From contig ML991863.1 in NCBI GenBank assembly GCA_010094025.1, positions 1 to 64,000 of the forward strand: a stretch of DNA of 64,000 nucleotides, in the 5' to 3' direction. Below the pieces are notes generated by a model. That model ran no database searches, was not told the origin of the DNA, and worked only from the letters and a program-made list of their open reading frames with translations. Source of the DNA: Viridothelium virens. Taxonomy: Eukaryota > Ascomycota > Dothideomycetes > Trypetheliales > Trypetheliaceae. The translations under genes and the position numbers were made by a program. Positions 23,243-33,309 of the stretch are shown piece by piece. Every line of letters begins with the position of its first letter. Position 1 is the first letter of the stretch.

Positions 23243-23848
23243 TTAAGGAACTGGTCCGATGTGTGATTTGGGATCATTGGGGTCTCGTCGTGGACAGTGC
23301 ATAATCTCCGTGTATGTGATGCTTCCATCCTTAAGTGGCTGCACAGCCCAGGCAGTTGGCATAAGGTACTCCTTGTCAATCTCCACATGATTCGCTTTGA
23401 TAGACATCTCGCCATCCTCCTCTTGATATTCAACGTAATGACCATCATGGATCCTCTGGATTCCCAAAGCCTTTTCAGTGCACCAGGATTTAACGCACTC
23501 TTGCAGTTCGCGCCAGAACTGCGATGGTGCCTCCTTCAGACCAACAGAGCTTTTGCATTGATAATCGATCGGGAGCCAGTCATCACCATCAAGGGCAAAC
23601 TTTGTTGGATCAAAGTCATGTTCGTTAAACGCTGTAAGCTTGGACGACCTTGTCCAGTACCGGTCGTAATGCGGACCCCAAGAACTGACCATGATATGTC
23701 CCTCAGGAAGTAAGCGATGTCGATGTAGAGCGGCTATAGCAAAAGCGTCTTGTAGACCATATTTTATTATTATGGATGCTGCGGCGTCGCGTGCTTGTTG
23801 GTTTAAGTCGATGCCGTGGAGCGGTAATTGGTTGAAGCTGTAACACAA
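23243..23848 (-). CDS. Unknown fungal protein, probable final exon
   Basis: A long minus-strand frame encodes F-N-Q-L-P-L-H-G-I-D-L-N, then A-L-H-R-H-R-L-L-P-E-G-H-I-M-V and a C-terminal I-M-H-C-P-R-R-D-P. An acceptor TGTTACAG sits just before F-N-Q-L, so the coding sequence begins in an upstream exon, probably the ATG-containing stretch near 23920-23935 (M-E-K-L-T). The exact donor is not resolved. No named domain; similar sequences occur as hypothetical proteins in ascomycetes. Confidence 0.5.
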   Translation of the reverse strand: MCYSFNQLPLHGIDLNQQARDAAASIIIKYGLQDAFAIAALHRHRLLPEGHIMVSSWGPHYDRYWTRSSKLTAFNEHDFDPTKFALDGDDWLPIDYQCKSSVGLKEAPSQFWRELQECVKSWCTEKALGIQRIHDGHYVEYQEEDGEMSIKANHVEIDKEYLMPTAWAVQPLKDGSITYTEIMHCPRRDPNDPKSHIGPVP

Positions 23849-24116
23849 ATTAGCAGATACACCGGGTCAGACTCAATGCGCATAATTATCACGAACGCGG
23901 AGGACACTCTAGTCAGCTTCTCCATAACGAGCTGGTATCACAAGCCGCGACCCGTCATAAGTCTTGTGAAGCTTTCTTGACAATGCGATCTTGCCCGCAT
24001 CTTAGAATGGAACGCGGAGGGGTCTTTCAATATATCCGCGGATGGTATCAAAGTCATCTGACTTTCTCCGAAGCCAGCGGAGTGGAGAGGAATCTATTCG
24101 CGCGTCATGACGTAAA

Positions 24117-26484
24117 CTAAACCGGGGTTGGATGTAAGTCACCCTCATATTCACTAATAGAGAGAATTCGGTCCTGAAGTCTGTCATCACGTAACGTGAT
24201 TGTGAATGCAACACATTGGCTTCCACCTTCATGGTAATGTAGGTTGAATAGTAAGTTGCCGAACGGTTCCTGACCCTTGAAGTCTCGTAGTACGAGATCA
24301 AGTCTGCCTTTGTCTAGAATCCATAAACCGGAAGGGCACTCGGTGTTTTTAAGACTGTCCACATTGTAAACCGTAGGTGTAGCTTTTAGTAGAGCTGGGA
24401 GTTGACGTTCAGGGACTAAGATTCGGATAAAAGGATACGGTTTGCGTTTGAGTAGGTATATCGGCTGATTTGGGTCGGCAAATTGTACTACTTCAGAGAC
24501 GATCGCCGTATTAGTACTCTCAACCCCTACCCAACATTAGTGAATTGCCTTCAAAATGTGGCACCTGTATCCTACACATGTTTCTCCAGTCCAATCTCGG
24601 ACCTGGCGGGAACGTTTCCATGAGGAGTTGCAAGGAACCACTTGGTATTTGACTAGGAGGAGGAGACACTAAACAATGTGTTGAGAAATCCATATTTGTT
24701 GCTGGCCAAGACCCTAGAGAGTGGTTATTTACTTTAATCAAATCAAAGGACCAAAACTCACTACACGCCATGGTAAGTGGAGGATTTGACGTCGCGACCT
24801 TGAAAGGTTGTTGAAATCCGTTCGAAACGCGCTGGACATACTGATCGACTGGCTGTTGGGCACCAAGCTGTAAGATAACTTCTTCTCTGCCATGGCTGAC
24901 ACGTTGGTGCTGCGGCATTTCCTGACCAGCTCCGGCAAAGGGGCGATTATCTGTGTTAATCGAATATGGGAGTGACGAGTTTTGCTGAAGCTGACGCATG
25001 CTACTTTCTCCAGTATTTATCCAATTTTCTGGACCTAAGATGTCGCATCCTTCTTGTCTATGATTATCATTTGAGGATCGGTGAAGCATGGTATTTCCTG
25101 CGCCTGGTGAAGTCAGAAGTCGGGACTCAGGAAATGGGTTTGGATTATTGACGATAGACTCGATAGGATTCGCTAAGTCAGCTCCTACTGAAACGGTCAA
25201 TGATGTGCCAAAACTTCAGGAAAAACATAGCATCATACTTTGCTCCAACACTTCACAACGAGTCTCTGGAAATATGGACGCCACTGAGGCCATCCCTTGA
25301 TCCACATCATCTGACGCGGCCGGATAGGATGACCCGTAGTGCGAGTTATCTTCTGCAGCTTGGGATTTTTGAGCTTGTTGTCGGACTTTGTCCTGCGTTG
25401 TCCTCACAATCATATAGATTGCTTGGAGCTCCTCCTTATTCACACCAGAATCCGCCAGTTTCGTTCCAAGTGAATGTAGATGAATCCCGAGTAAACTCAT
25501 TTGGTCGGAGATGAAGCTCAGAACAGCTGATAATGCAGAAGACCTTTCCACACGGTGCAGCGGTAGCTTTTCGTACTCAGCTCCCAGTATGCTTTGATTC
25601 GTGGAAGATCGATCAGTAATGGAGTGGTTTCCGAAATAATGGCTGAGCCGAGAGCGGCATTTTGCGCAAACGCCTTCAAAATAAGGAGTGAGCTCAGAAT
25701 CTTGTGGAATTGAAAGGGTACAGCAAGAATCCTTGGATGTCATGCGTTGTTTCTTTCCCGGTCTCGGTTGTGTCTCTTTACTCTGAGTTGAGGTATTGAG
25801 ATTGTAATTCAGATTCGAGATGCGTCGTCGCAAAACACGATCCTGTGTCTCTAGCAGGTGATCCAATGGCGGATATTCCGTCTGATTCGTTCGAGTGTGA
25901 TGAGGCTCATTTCGTCGAAGACCTACAGCTTTATTGCAGACTTCTCGGATGAATGGTGCGCCAAAGGTCTTCTTCTCCGTCCTTTTCGATGACTTTGCTT
26001 CTGCCTGACGACTGAACTGCGCAAGAAATGCTCCTCTTGAATCTTTGTCTGTCTTTACAAATGACCAAATAAGCTCCAGAGAATTTTTGCCAAGTTTGTC
26101 ATCGCTGCAATATGTGCCACATATCATCTCTTCCTGAGGAATCCGCCATTGCTCTCTTATTTGTTCTTTCAACTGGCACTGGTGATGCCGGACATCAGAT
26201 GCCTTTTTGAGTCGTTCGAACTCAGCCCGGTCGACTTTTGCTTCTGCCTCTGCCACGGTGAGACCGCAGGCGGTGTGAAGTTTGTTCTTGATGAAAAAGC
26301 CCCAAAGAGTGTCGAATAGATTCACAGTTTCCTTAGCTTTGCATTGCAGAAGCTCGATGATGAAGACGGCCTTCTCTTTATCCGTGCCACTGCGGAGCCT
26401 GCGATTAACCAGCTCATCTGCGTCACTGGATTTGGAGTTGAGGACGTCTTGAGGAGTAATAATATGAAATTCTCTGTCAATCAT
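24117..26484 (-). CDS. Unknown 757-residue fungal protein
   Basis: Three exons join cleanly: 26484-25239, 25187-24531 and 24487-24117, with introns of 51 nt (donor GTATGA, acceptor TTTCAG) and 43 nt (donor GTAGGG, TACTAAT branch). The sum is an exact multiple of three. The N-terminal 200 residues (D-A-D-E-L-V-N-R-R-L, E-L-L-Q-C, N-L-F-D-T-L-W-G-F-F-I-K-N-K-L-H-T) are characteristic of an unnamed family found across Pezizomycotina. A C-x2-C pair with C-A-K-C-R-S lies in the middle, then a Gln/Pro/Ser-rich disordered region and a folded C-terminal segment (Y-L-L-K-R-K-P-Y-P-F-I-R-I-L-V-P). Start chosen at the first in-frame ATG. Function unknown. Confidence 0.75.
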
Positions 26485-26533
26485 CCCGATCTCAGTTTCC
26501 AGCACGTGTGAGAGATCAGGCAACAGTTTTCTT

Positions 26534-26586
26534 ACGCTAGACGAACCAAAAACTAGGAATTCCTAGTTTTTGTTTTGGTCTAGCGT
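26534..26586. repeat. 53-bp near-perfect palindrome
   Basis: The arms ACGCTAGAC...AAAAACTAGGAA and TTCCTAGTTTTTG...GGTCTAGCGT are complementary around a central GGAATTCC (26556-26563), with a few mismatches and a one-base bulge. It lies 50 bp upstream of the ATG of the minus-strand gene at 26484. It could be a dimer-binding operator, a cruciform, or the footprint of an element. Confidence 0.85.
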
Positions 26587-27911
26587 CCATCTTTGCATGA
26601 TCTATGTGGCACGGGACAAGGGGTTGGGTCCACAATGTGTGGACCATATGCACTATCAAATAGCCTGGACGCAGAAGCGAGTGAAGAGCGCCACAGGAAG
26701 CTTTGGCTCCAGCTCAGGGTCATGTCCAAAACTTCAATCTCCGCAGTCCCGTTATGTGGAGATCTCCGGACGGCTAGCTGAGTTCAAGCGTATTAAAGGA
26801 GGCACTCTTGCGAAGCTGCATCAGTCTATCAGCTCAGAACTACTTGGAATACCTCACATGGTCTATAACAATCCAACGTCGTGTACTCAGTCTCTAAACT
26901 GAGTGTATCTCTGTGAGAGCCCTCTTAATCTACGTTCTTTGCCTCCGACACAAGTCACAAGACGCAACCCAGAAATCGAAGACTTGGGATTATCATGCAA
27001 AGTGGAGAAATGAGAAGAGACATCGTGAGTGGTAGATCTCGTCCAATGAGACATGACTGATAAGCAGGCGTAGAAGATCATCACTGACATTGTTGTCACC
27101 TCTGAGCCCAACAGCCCAAGTTGGAATAGTCCCACTTCTGGTCGCACCACGGAGATCCTCGCAGAAAAGCAAGCATCTGGTCATCCCCTGGTAAACTTAT
27201 TACTCAAATTTATGCACTCGCCGGTAAAGGAGTGCGTTTCTTGTCTGGCGGTTGTCCTGAAAAGCTGCGTGGCTTCAGAGGATGACACGTATCAGCTGAT
27301 CAATCCCATTGATGATTTAACGAGATTCTCGGGGCTTTAGCTTGATTGGGTTTGTGGTCTGCTGATGGATTGGACCTTTCCATGAATTAGTAAATATTGT
27401 ATCAGTTTTCTTTCTAGTTGGAAGAAGGGTGCTCGATGTATATCTCTGAACCATATGTTGCCACAGGCTGCAGCCTGACTGTTTCGACACATACTGCAAT
27501 CTATACTGATCACCTTCTCGGTCAAAATGGGGTCATGCCGGGCCGCGAAAGCACCTTGCATTTCGTGGCGTATTGTTTCTATTACGATCATTATACCCTT
27601 GAGCGGAAACTTGAACAAGGTGTTGGACCTGCAAGGTGATGTAACGAGCTACGCTTTGGAAGACTTCGCCCCTATGTCTCGTGTCCTAGATGTAGTGCCG
27701 GCATACGGCCTCTGCATGAGGTGGGTCTATCCTTGCCCCCCCTCAGCAAAGGATGCAGTACGCGGCCCCTCTTGCCAGATTGGTAGATGCCTTTTCGCAT
27801 CAAGAAGTGTTAAAATCCAGAGGGGTTGCGTGATAATAGTGCATCACATAGTCTTAACTATCTCCTTCCAATCCCATCCTTACCACACCTGGTTCCACAT
27901 TTCTATCGAAC
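26587..27911. other. No supported gene
   Basis: Several short plus and minus frames (26570-26902, 27337-27618, 27527-27964) overlap each other without domain or splice support. The region may contain decayed coding DNA. It has no repeats of note. Confidence 0.35.
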
Positions 27912-28346
27912 ATGTCTTCTGCCGGTGGCGGCATTTGCATTCAGATACCGGTCGAACGACTTGAATCAATCTTAGCGGAAACCTTGTCATCGACCCATAA
28001 ACGATGTGATCAGCTCGAGGATCTTCCAATCCTGTCCATCTATGACCACTTGGAAGAGATACAGTCCACTTTGAAGACATTAACAGAAGCTTATTCCAGA
28101 ATTTGCGAATTCTACAAAGCGAGTCCGGTTGACTCGGCTTCGAGACAGATTATTGATGATTTAGGCTTACAATCGCGGCTAAGGAACACCATTGTTCCTA
28201 TCTGTCAGCATGTTGACCAGATTGTTGATGGTCCCGAATGTACAAGTCGGATCCTCTCCTTCTCTGCACCGGTTATCTGTAGATGTGAGCGACTCCTGGG
28301 CCGGAAGCAATCTCTTTCTCGTACGGCATTCATAACATACGATTGA
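27912..28346 (+). CDS. Unknown small helical protein
   Basis: A single-exon frame of 144 codons from ATG 27912 encodes mostly helical sequence with heptad-like Leu/Ile spacing (L-E-S-I-L-A-E-T-L, L-E-E-I-Q-S-T-L-K-T-L) and four or five cysteines. No known domain; it could be an intact small accessory gene. Confidence 0.45.
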   Translation: MSSAGGGICIQIPVERLESILAETLSSTHKRCDQLEDLPILSIYDHLEEIQSTLKTLTEAYSRICEFYKASPVDSASRQIIDDLGLQSRLRNTIVPICQHVDQIVDGPECTSRILSFSAPVICRCERLLGRKQSLSRTAFITYD

Positions 28347-29237
28347 CAGCGGTTGCTTGATGGAGAAAAGTAACATGACCGCGGCAGGATTGGCTATGAT
28401 TGGAAGAACTTTGGTGTGATAGGTGGTACGGTAATTCTTTACCACGGGAGTGTGCTGCACTTTGGAGATTTTAGTACCTGGTGGACGTCTAAAGCAAATG
28501 CATCAGCAGAGTAACTGAAAGAGAGTAGTAAGAGGGATCCCAAAATTCCATGATTTTGACAATAAACTCCTTTCTGACGTATTTCCCGTTGAGCTATCTG
28601 CTGGGCTTCAAGCAAGAGCAGGTGCTCTACGCTGTGCTCCTCTGTGGCCCATTTCCAGGAGTTTGCCAAAAAAAAAAAAAAATAAAGATAAATTAAGTAC
28701 TCCTAGCCGAAGACTAATCGAGCGAAAGCCTACTGAGCTTGCAGAAAGGTCATGGGTCAGAACGCTCCTCTACAGCCATATTCATTGCGTGAAGTGTTAG
28801 GAGTAAGACCACCCACACACTCGGAGATCCGGCCCGTACTTCCGAACCTGGGTACTCTACTTTATCGTAGAGTACTGTACGCGGCCCGCCGTAGCCCGGT
28901 ACGGTACTCGCGCTTTTGTCATGGAGTTAGCCTCGATAATTTGAGTACACAGTTAGTTCCAACCCCCCTGCGAGATACCTAGACTCTCTTTGCTGCAGCC
29001 ACGGGACACTATCGGAACCCCATGCTCGACCCGGGAGCTGAACCTTCCTGCAGCCGTAGGAGACTAAAGTCGAAGCCCCTCAGCCAGCCATAACAGACTA
29101 AGAATCGGAGCGCCTAAATTAGCTGCAGGAGAAATATAGAGTAGAGATGATCCATCTCTTATCCCAAACACCTTGTATAAGAATGGAGAGCCGAGCCTAT
29201 GCTTTTCAGCGCACCGCTGGAAACTAACCATTACCTC
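28347..29237. other. Intergenic with A-run, hairpin and degenerate repeats
   Basis: Contains an uninterrupted A tract near 28668-28681, a perfect short inverted repeat at about 28852-28875 (GTACTCTAC, TTTATC loop, GTAGAGTAC), and degenerate direct repeats around GCAGCC...AGACTAA between 28990 and 29130. No gene seen. Confidence 0.5.
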
Positions 29238-29432
29238 ATGGAAAACAGTTTAACTTTGAACTTTCCGAAAGAATCTGAGATAAAACACTCAATGACACGA
29301 CTCCAGGACTACATAGTCACCCATGTTCGTTGGCATGGCGCTTGGAACGACGAGACATTTGAGCTCCCGTACAGCCCAGGAAAGACCTACGAGGTCAGCG
29401 CGCGCTCGAGTGAAAAGAGAGGTAGAGACTAA
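29238..29432 (+). other. Possible 5' exon of the next gene
   Basis: An open frame from ATG 29238 with protein-like composition (H-V-R-W-H-G-A-W-N-D-E-T-F-E-L-P-Y) ends near a weak donor GTAGAG. A CAG acceptor lies at about 29516, but joining to it does not keep frame, so the link to the downstream gene is not established. Confidence 0.3.
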
Positions 29433-29574
29433 TGTGACGTAGAGCACACTTGCTTCGATAGAGCAGCTGCGCGGGACAGAGGGAAATCTCCTGGGCTTAT
29501 ACACTGAATGTATCAGATTGACACCTGAAAACTGGAACGCCCACTATCATCCAAACTGTGTGTTTAGTGCCAGG

Positions 29575-30168
29575 ATGATCGAACCGACCATGGCGTCGAC
29601 GACCAAAGTAGATGCTTCTTCCACTGAATCAATGGGACCTCCGCTTATAGACAACACCACTGATCTCTTCAATCAGGAGGCTGGGAAAAAGGTTGCGCTG
29701 CCCGGAAAACGGAAGCGCGTGGCACTCATAACGCGCCAACAGCCAAGCAAGTCAACTCAGGGCATCTTGGCTCGGATTCCCAAGCTTCTCGAGTATACTG
29801 GAGAGTATTGGCATTTTCTAGATGGGACCAAGGCTGCATCAGGATCCATTGCCAAAGCGGACAAAACTGTCATTCTGGATATTGGTCATGCTTTCCGTTG
29901 CAGCTCTTACGATATCATTCTTGGGTTCTGCCTGGTTCAAGAAGCCACACTTATGGATGGTGTTCCGTCTGAGGACGTCTGCCAAGCTTACTGCCCGCTC
30001 TACAGAGTTAGACGTTTTGCTGATGCTGAAGAGGCTAAGGCAAATATGCTTCTTGACGCCACGGATCATTGTATCAGTACCATAGGATCCTATGTAATTC
30101 TGGGAAAAGGGACACGAGTTGATGGGCTATGGTGCCAAGATCGAGAGGGGGAGGCAATTGGAATGTAA
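29575..30168 (+). CDS. Unknown protein
   Basis: The frame is open from 29518; the first ATG is at 29575 (M-I-E-P-T-M-A-S). It encodes a disordered N-terminus, a basic G-K-R-K-R stretch that may be a nuclear localisation signal, and a folded region (Y-W-H-F-L-D-G-T-K, V-I-L-D-I-G-H-A-F-R, C-P-L-Y-R-V-R-R-F). About 197 residues. No family recognised. Confidence 0.45.
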   Translation: MIEPTMASTTKVDASSTESMGPPLIDNTTDLFNQEAGKKVALPGKRKRVALITRQQPSKSTQGILARIPKLLEYTGEYWHFLDGTKAASGSIAKADKTVILDIGHAFRCSSYDIILGFCLVQEATLMDGVPSEDVCQAYCPLYRVRRFADAEEAKANMLLDATDHCISTIGSYVILGKGTRVDGLWCQDREGEAIGM

Positions 30169-30366
30169 TCTCGTGGCGAGTCAAGGATGTCTAAGGCTAT
30201 TCCTCTACAGCTTTGGAGCCTCCTCGCAAAAAACCAGTTGTCTGCTGCAAAACATTGCTTTTTATCCACTTTGATCACAATAAATTGCTCTCTTCCATTC
30301 TTGACTGTTTCATTGAAGGTTGAGATAATATGTCCATTTCGCACATTGCCGGAAATTGGGGATGAA

Positions 30367-30420
30367 GTAGGGTGAGGGCGAGGTAGGTTGGGGCGAGGTA
30401 GGATGAGGGCGAGGTAGAAG
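30367..30420 (+). repeat. Three-unit GGGCGAGGTAG minisatellite
   Basis: Three units of about 16-19 bp with core GGGCGAGGTAG (preceded by GGTGA, GGTTG and GGATGA) lie between two convergent genes. Confidence 0.75.
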
Positions 30421-30519
30421 GAGCGTCGTAATGAGTGTCCGGTGTTGAGCCAGGTGTCAATGATTCGTTTCGAGAAATGAAGGTATCTGAATAGCTAAAG
30501 GAGAATCTATGCTGTAGCA

Positions 30520-31794
30520 TCATCGTTCTCCTTCGCCCTTAGCACGTACGGGATATCGCCCATCGGCGTCATAGAACTGCGTCTCCACTGGCCATCCAGA
30601 TCTCCGAGCAGCATCAAGAAACTGACTGTGATACAGAGGGTCGTCACCTTGACGACGTGTAATGAGCATGGGAATGTCATCCAACCTTGGTTGCTTTTGT
30701 AATCTGATAATTGTGATTTTAATCTCCGTTGGGAGTGACTTCAAGATAGCCCAAGCTGTGTCAGTCACTCGTGGCCCTGGGGAATTCTCGTCCAAGTCAC
30801 TGAACCAAAGTGTATCATCATAAATCTTGTAATCTGAGGGCAAGATGAGTTTTAGGCTTTTGAGGTTCGAAGCCGTCCTAAGCATTTTTGGGGCATCTTG
30901 AAGTCTGATCCAGTCAAAGACGCCTTCTGGGGGTGGGAACCTTTGATCTTGGTCCAGAAGATATTCGTTGAGATAGTATTCTCGTGACCCCTGTGCCGAG
31001 GTTGGTTGGATAGATAGCCCATGGAAGGGGATATGAAGTGCTAAATGCTGAACAGAACTGATATGGTTTTTGAAGAAGCGGAGAAATTTGGCTGCATCAA
31101 ACCATCCACAGCTACCAGAGAACCGGAAGTCATTACAACGGAAGAAGACATCAACTGCTTCAGACCAAATCATGCTATTAAGCTGAAATGGCTGTAGATA
31201 AGTTCTCCATACCGTCCGCAATCTTTGGTAGCTTCTAGAACGCAAAATTCCAATCTTATTTGGTTCGGATGACATTGGCGCCAGTTCAAAGGGCTCATCA
31301 AAGATGAGAAGATATTTGTAGATTTCAGCACGGATCTCGAGGGGTATTGCCATCAATCGACTATTCTGCCGCTGTATATAGATCGCTTCTTTTCTGTGCT
31401 TTTGCAGCTGTTGCTCATTACACAACGTGGAAAGTGGGGGAGTCCAAGAATGCCGTGGTAGACTACCTTCCAATAAAAGCTTTTGTAGCCGATTAAGTTT
31501 TTCTCCCAGCTTTTTTAGTCCGCGTTGTAGAACATCTTGTGAAGGTAAGCGCTTCAATGGTCGGTGCCGCTTGTTGAGGACAGTTCGCTGGATGGGCATC
31601 TTCCAACTTTCTGGTGCAAATTTTGGAAACAGTTGTCGATATGCTTCAGGAGGTACTGGATAATGCAGCTGGGACGGGCGAAAATTGCGGCATAGACGGC
31701 TTAAAAAAAGGTAGCGTAGGCGGCTCAAAAAATGTAGCAAGGACGGGGCAATATATGTAGCCTGGGCAGACAATATTAGTAGTTTGCTGACCAC
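30520..31794 (-). CDS. F-box-like (2EXR/DUF7730-type) fungal protein
   Basis: One frame of up to 424 codons. The centre carries R-L-M-A-I-P-L-E-I-R-A-E-I-Y-K-Y-L-L, the F-box-like motif found in many fungal proteins that precede a variable C-terminal region with a buried-aromatic pattern (W-S-E-A-V-D-V-F-F-R-C-N). The first 35 residues come from a degenerate 21-23-bp repeat (F-L-S-R-L-R) near 31690-31750, so translation may start later, for example at M-P-I-Q-R-T. Role probably in protein-protein interaction; ubiquitin ligase function is unproven. Confidence 0.65.
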   Translation of the reverse strand: MVSKLLILSAQATYIAPSLLHFLSRLRYLFLSRLCRNFRPSQLHYPVPPEAYRQLFPKFAPESWKMPIQRTVLNKRHRPLKRLPSQDVLQRGLKKLGEKLNRLQKLLLEGSLPRHSWTPPLSTLCNEQQLQKHRKEAIYIQRQNSRLMAIPLEIRAEIYKYLLIFDEPFELAPMSSEPNKIGILRSRSYQRLRTVWRTYLQPFQLNSMIWSEAVDVFFRCNDFRFSGSCGWFDAAKFLRFFKNHISSVQHLALHIPFHGLSIQPTSAQGSREYYLNEYLLDQDQRFPPPEGVFDWIRLQDAPKMLRTASNLKSLKLILPSDYKIYDDTLWFSDLDENSPGPRVTDTAWAILKSLPTEIKITIIRLQKQPRLDDIPMLITRRQGDDPLYHSQFLDAARRSGWPVETQFYDADGRYPVRAKGEGER

Positions 31795-32012
31795 CTACGG
31801 AATATACCCTGGAACAGGTCAAGTTGAATCGTACCTAGGTACCTAAGGGATTTCTGAAAGGGTATCCCTGTGTGTGATACAAAGCTTAATTAAGATCTAA
31901 ACCCAATTCGGTACAAAACTAATATCTGCATGAGACAAGAAGGCAAAGACCAGTCAATTCGTAGATGTTAACAAATATCATCAAACGCCCCTAATGAAAT
32001 AATCACAAGTCC

Positions 32013-32735
32013 TTAATAGTTTCGAAAGCTTTCCTCGCTGTGCTTGCACGGGAGCACTGTATCGCAGCACGGAAGGGCTCCGGCTGAGACGGAGCTACGT
32101 AATTGACTGAGCGCTTCGCTGTGCAGACGAGTAGCGTCAAACAAAATGTGCCCATGCCGACGGATCATGTCATCAATTTTATTGCCCATTGTATCAATAT
32201 GGTGGAGATGCTCGTGCACATTCAGAGTTTGTATCTCAGCTTGGAACTTCTGCAGTTCAGCCACACGCGTCCCTAAATCCGAGATTCGATCGGTGAATTC
32301 CGAAATCGTCTGCTCCAAAGCCACCAATTTTCGTTCTTTCGCATGGAGGCTGGCGCTGATATGTCTGACGATTCCTTCGAATCGTTGGAATTGAGCCTCA
32401 GCTTGCCGACTGGACTTGTCGCAGAGTGCCCCAAGTGCTTGCGTGTGGGAGTGGACAATGGCGAAGACAGTGTCGTGCTTTTCCTGACGCTGTCGTACGT
32501 CACTCTCAAGTGCAGCTATGCGGGTAAGGGCAGTGGCAAGAGATGAGACCTTCTCATCTCCTTTCTCCGGGTGCTGATCGTGACTGGCCGGTGTTTGACT
32601 TGTAGCTCCTGCATCATCCACGAAGAAGGTCATCTTTGCTGCTGAAGGAGAGGCGGTGTTGGAAGAGTTTATTGATAACCAGTCGGATGATACCGGCGCG
32701 GCTTGCGTCGCTTTTGGAGACTCGTTGGTGGCCAT
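32013..32735 (-). CDS. Coiled-coil protein, 240 residues
   Basis: A single frame from ATG 32735. A Ser/Ala/Pro-rich N-terminus (about 60 residues) is followed by a long heptad-rich helix (L-A-T-A-L-T-R-I-A-A-L-E-S-D-V-R-Q to about residue 200; F-T-D-R-I-S-D-L-G-T-R-V-A-E-L-Q-K-F) and a short tail with a C-C pair. No named domain. It lies 0.6 kb from the pseudokinase gene. Confidence 0.6.
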   Translation of the reverse strand: MATNESPKATQAAPVSSDWLSINSSNTASPSAAKMTFFVDDAGATSQTPASHDQHPEKGDEKVSSLATALTRIAALESDVRQRQEKHDTVFAIVHSHTQALGALCDKSSRQAEAQFQRFEGIVRHISASLHAKERKLVALEQTISEFTDRISDLGTRVAELQKFQAEIQTLNVHEHLHHIDTMGNKIDDMIRRHGHILFDATRLHSEALSQLRSSVSAGALPCCDTVLPCKHSEESFRNY

Positions 32736-33309
32736 CGTTCGCGGGTGATAGACTTGTAAAAGGATGAGTTTGCTGCGACAAGGTACAAGGACTCGACATG
32801 GCCTACGTATTTATGTGCATAAACCAAACCTCGCACTGTATACGAGCCCATTCTCGGCCTGAGAGAGAGCTGAGGATACCGAACCGGTCTGGTGGGACAG
32901 TTGGGATGACCTATCTATGGTGTGGTCGGTTTCGATTTTGGGCGTTCATATCCGATTGACTCATGATGGCTGCTGTGCGGCACACACACTCAGCTATACC
33001 TTACCTGTATGAACCAATCCCACGATCTAATCCTAGTTTACATAAAATTAATGAATTGACCGCTGGTGCCGGCGCTTATGAGCAGATGGATGGGGACCTT
33101 TGCGCGTCCCGCTTATGTACTTAGATTACTTCAATGAGGTGGCACATGCATTTCGATCCAATTAAACATCCGGACCAGACTAACATTAAGGTCTATATCG
33201 GAATCCAGCTGCCGCTTCAACTTTACTGGACGCGCTCAGTACCAGCTCATGCTCTAACCTCTCGGCCAACTTTGTACCTGTTCTTATACCTATTTTTATT
33301 GCGTCCCTT
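32736..33309. other. Intergenic, nothing recognised
   Basis: No coding character beyond the short 33134-33424 frame, which overlaps the last exon of the minus-strand pseudokinase and is a shadow. Confidence 0.45.

Noticed and set aside
28665-28685. A-run as evidence for a retrocopy
   Set aside because: No coding sequence or target duplication is attached; a simple mononucleotide tract is enough.
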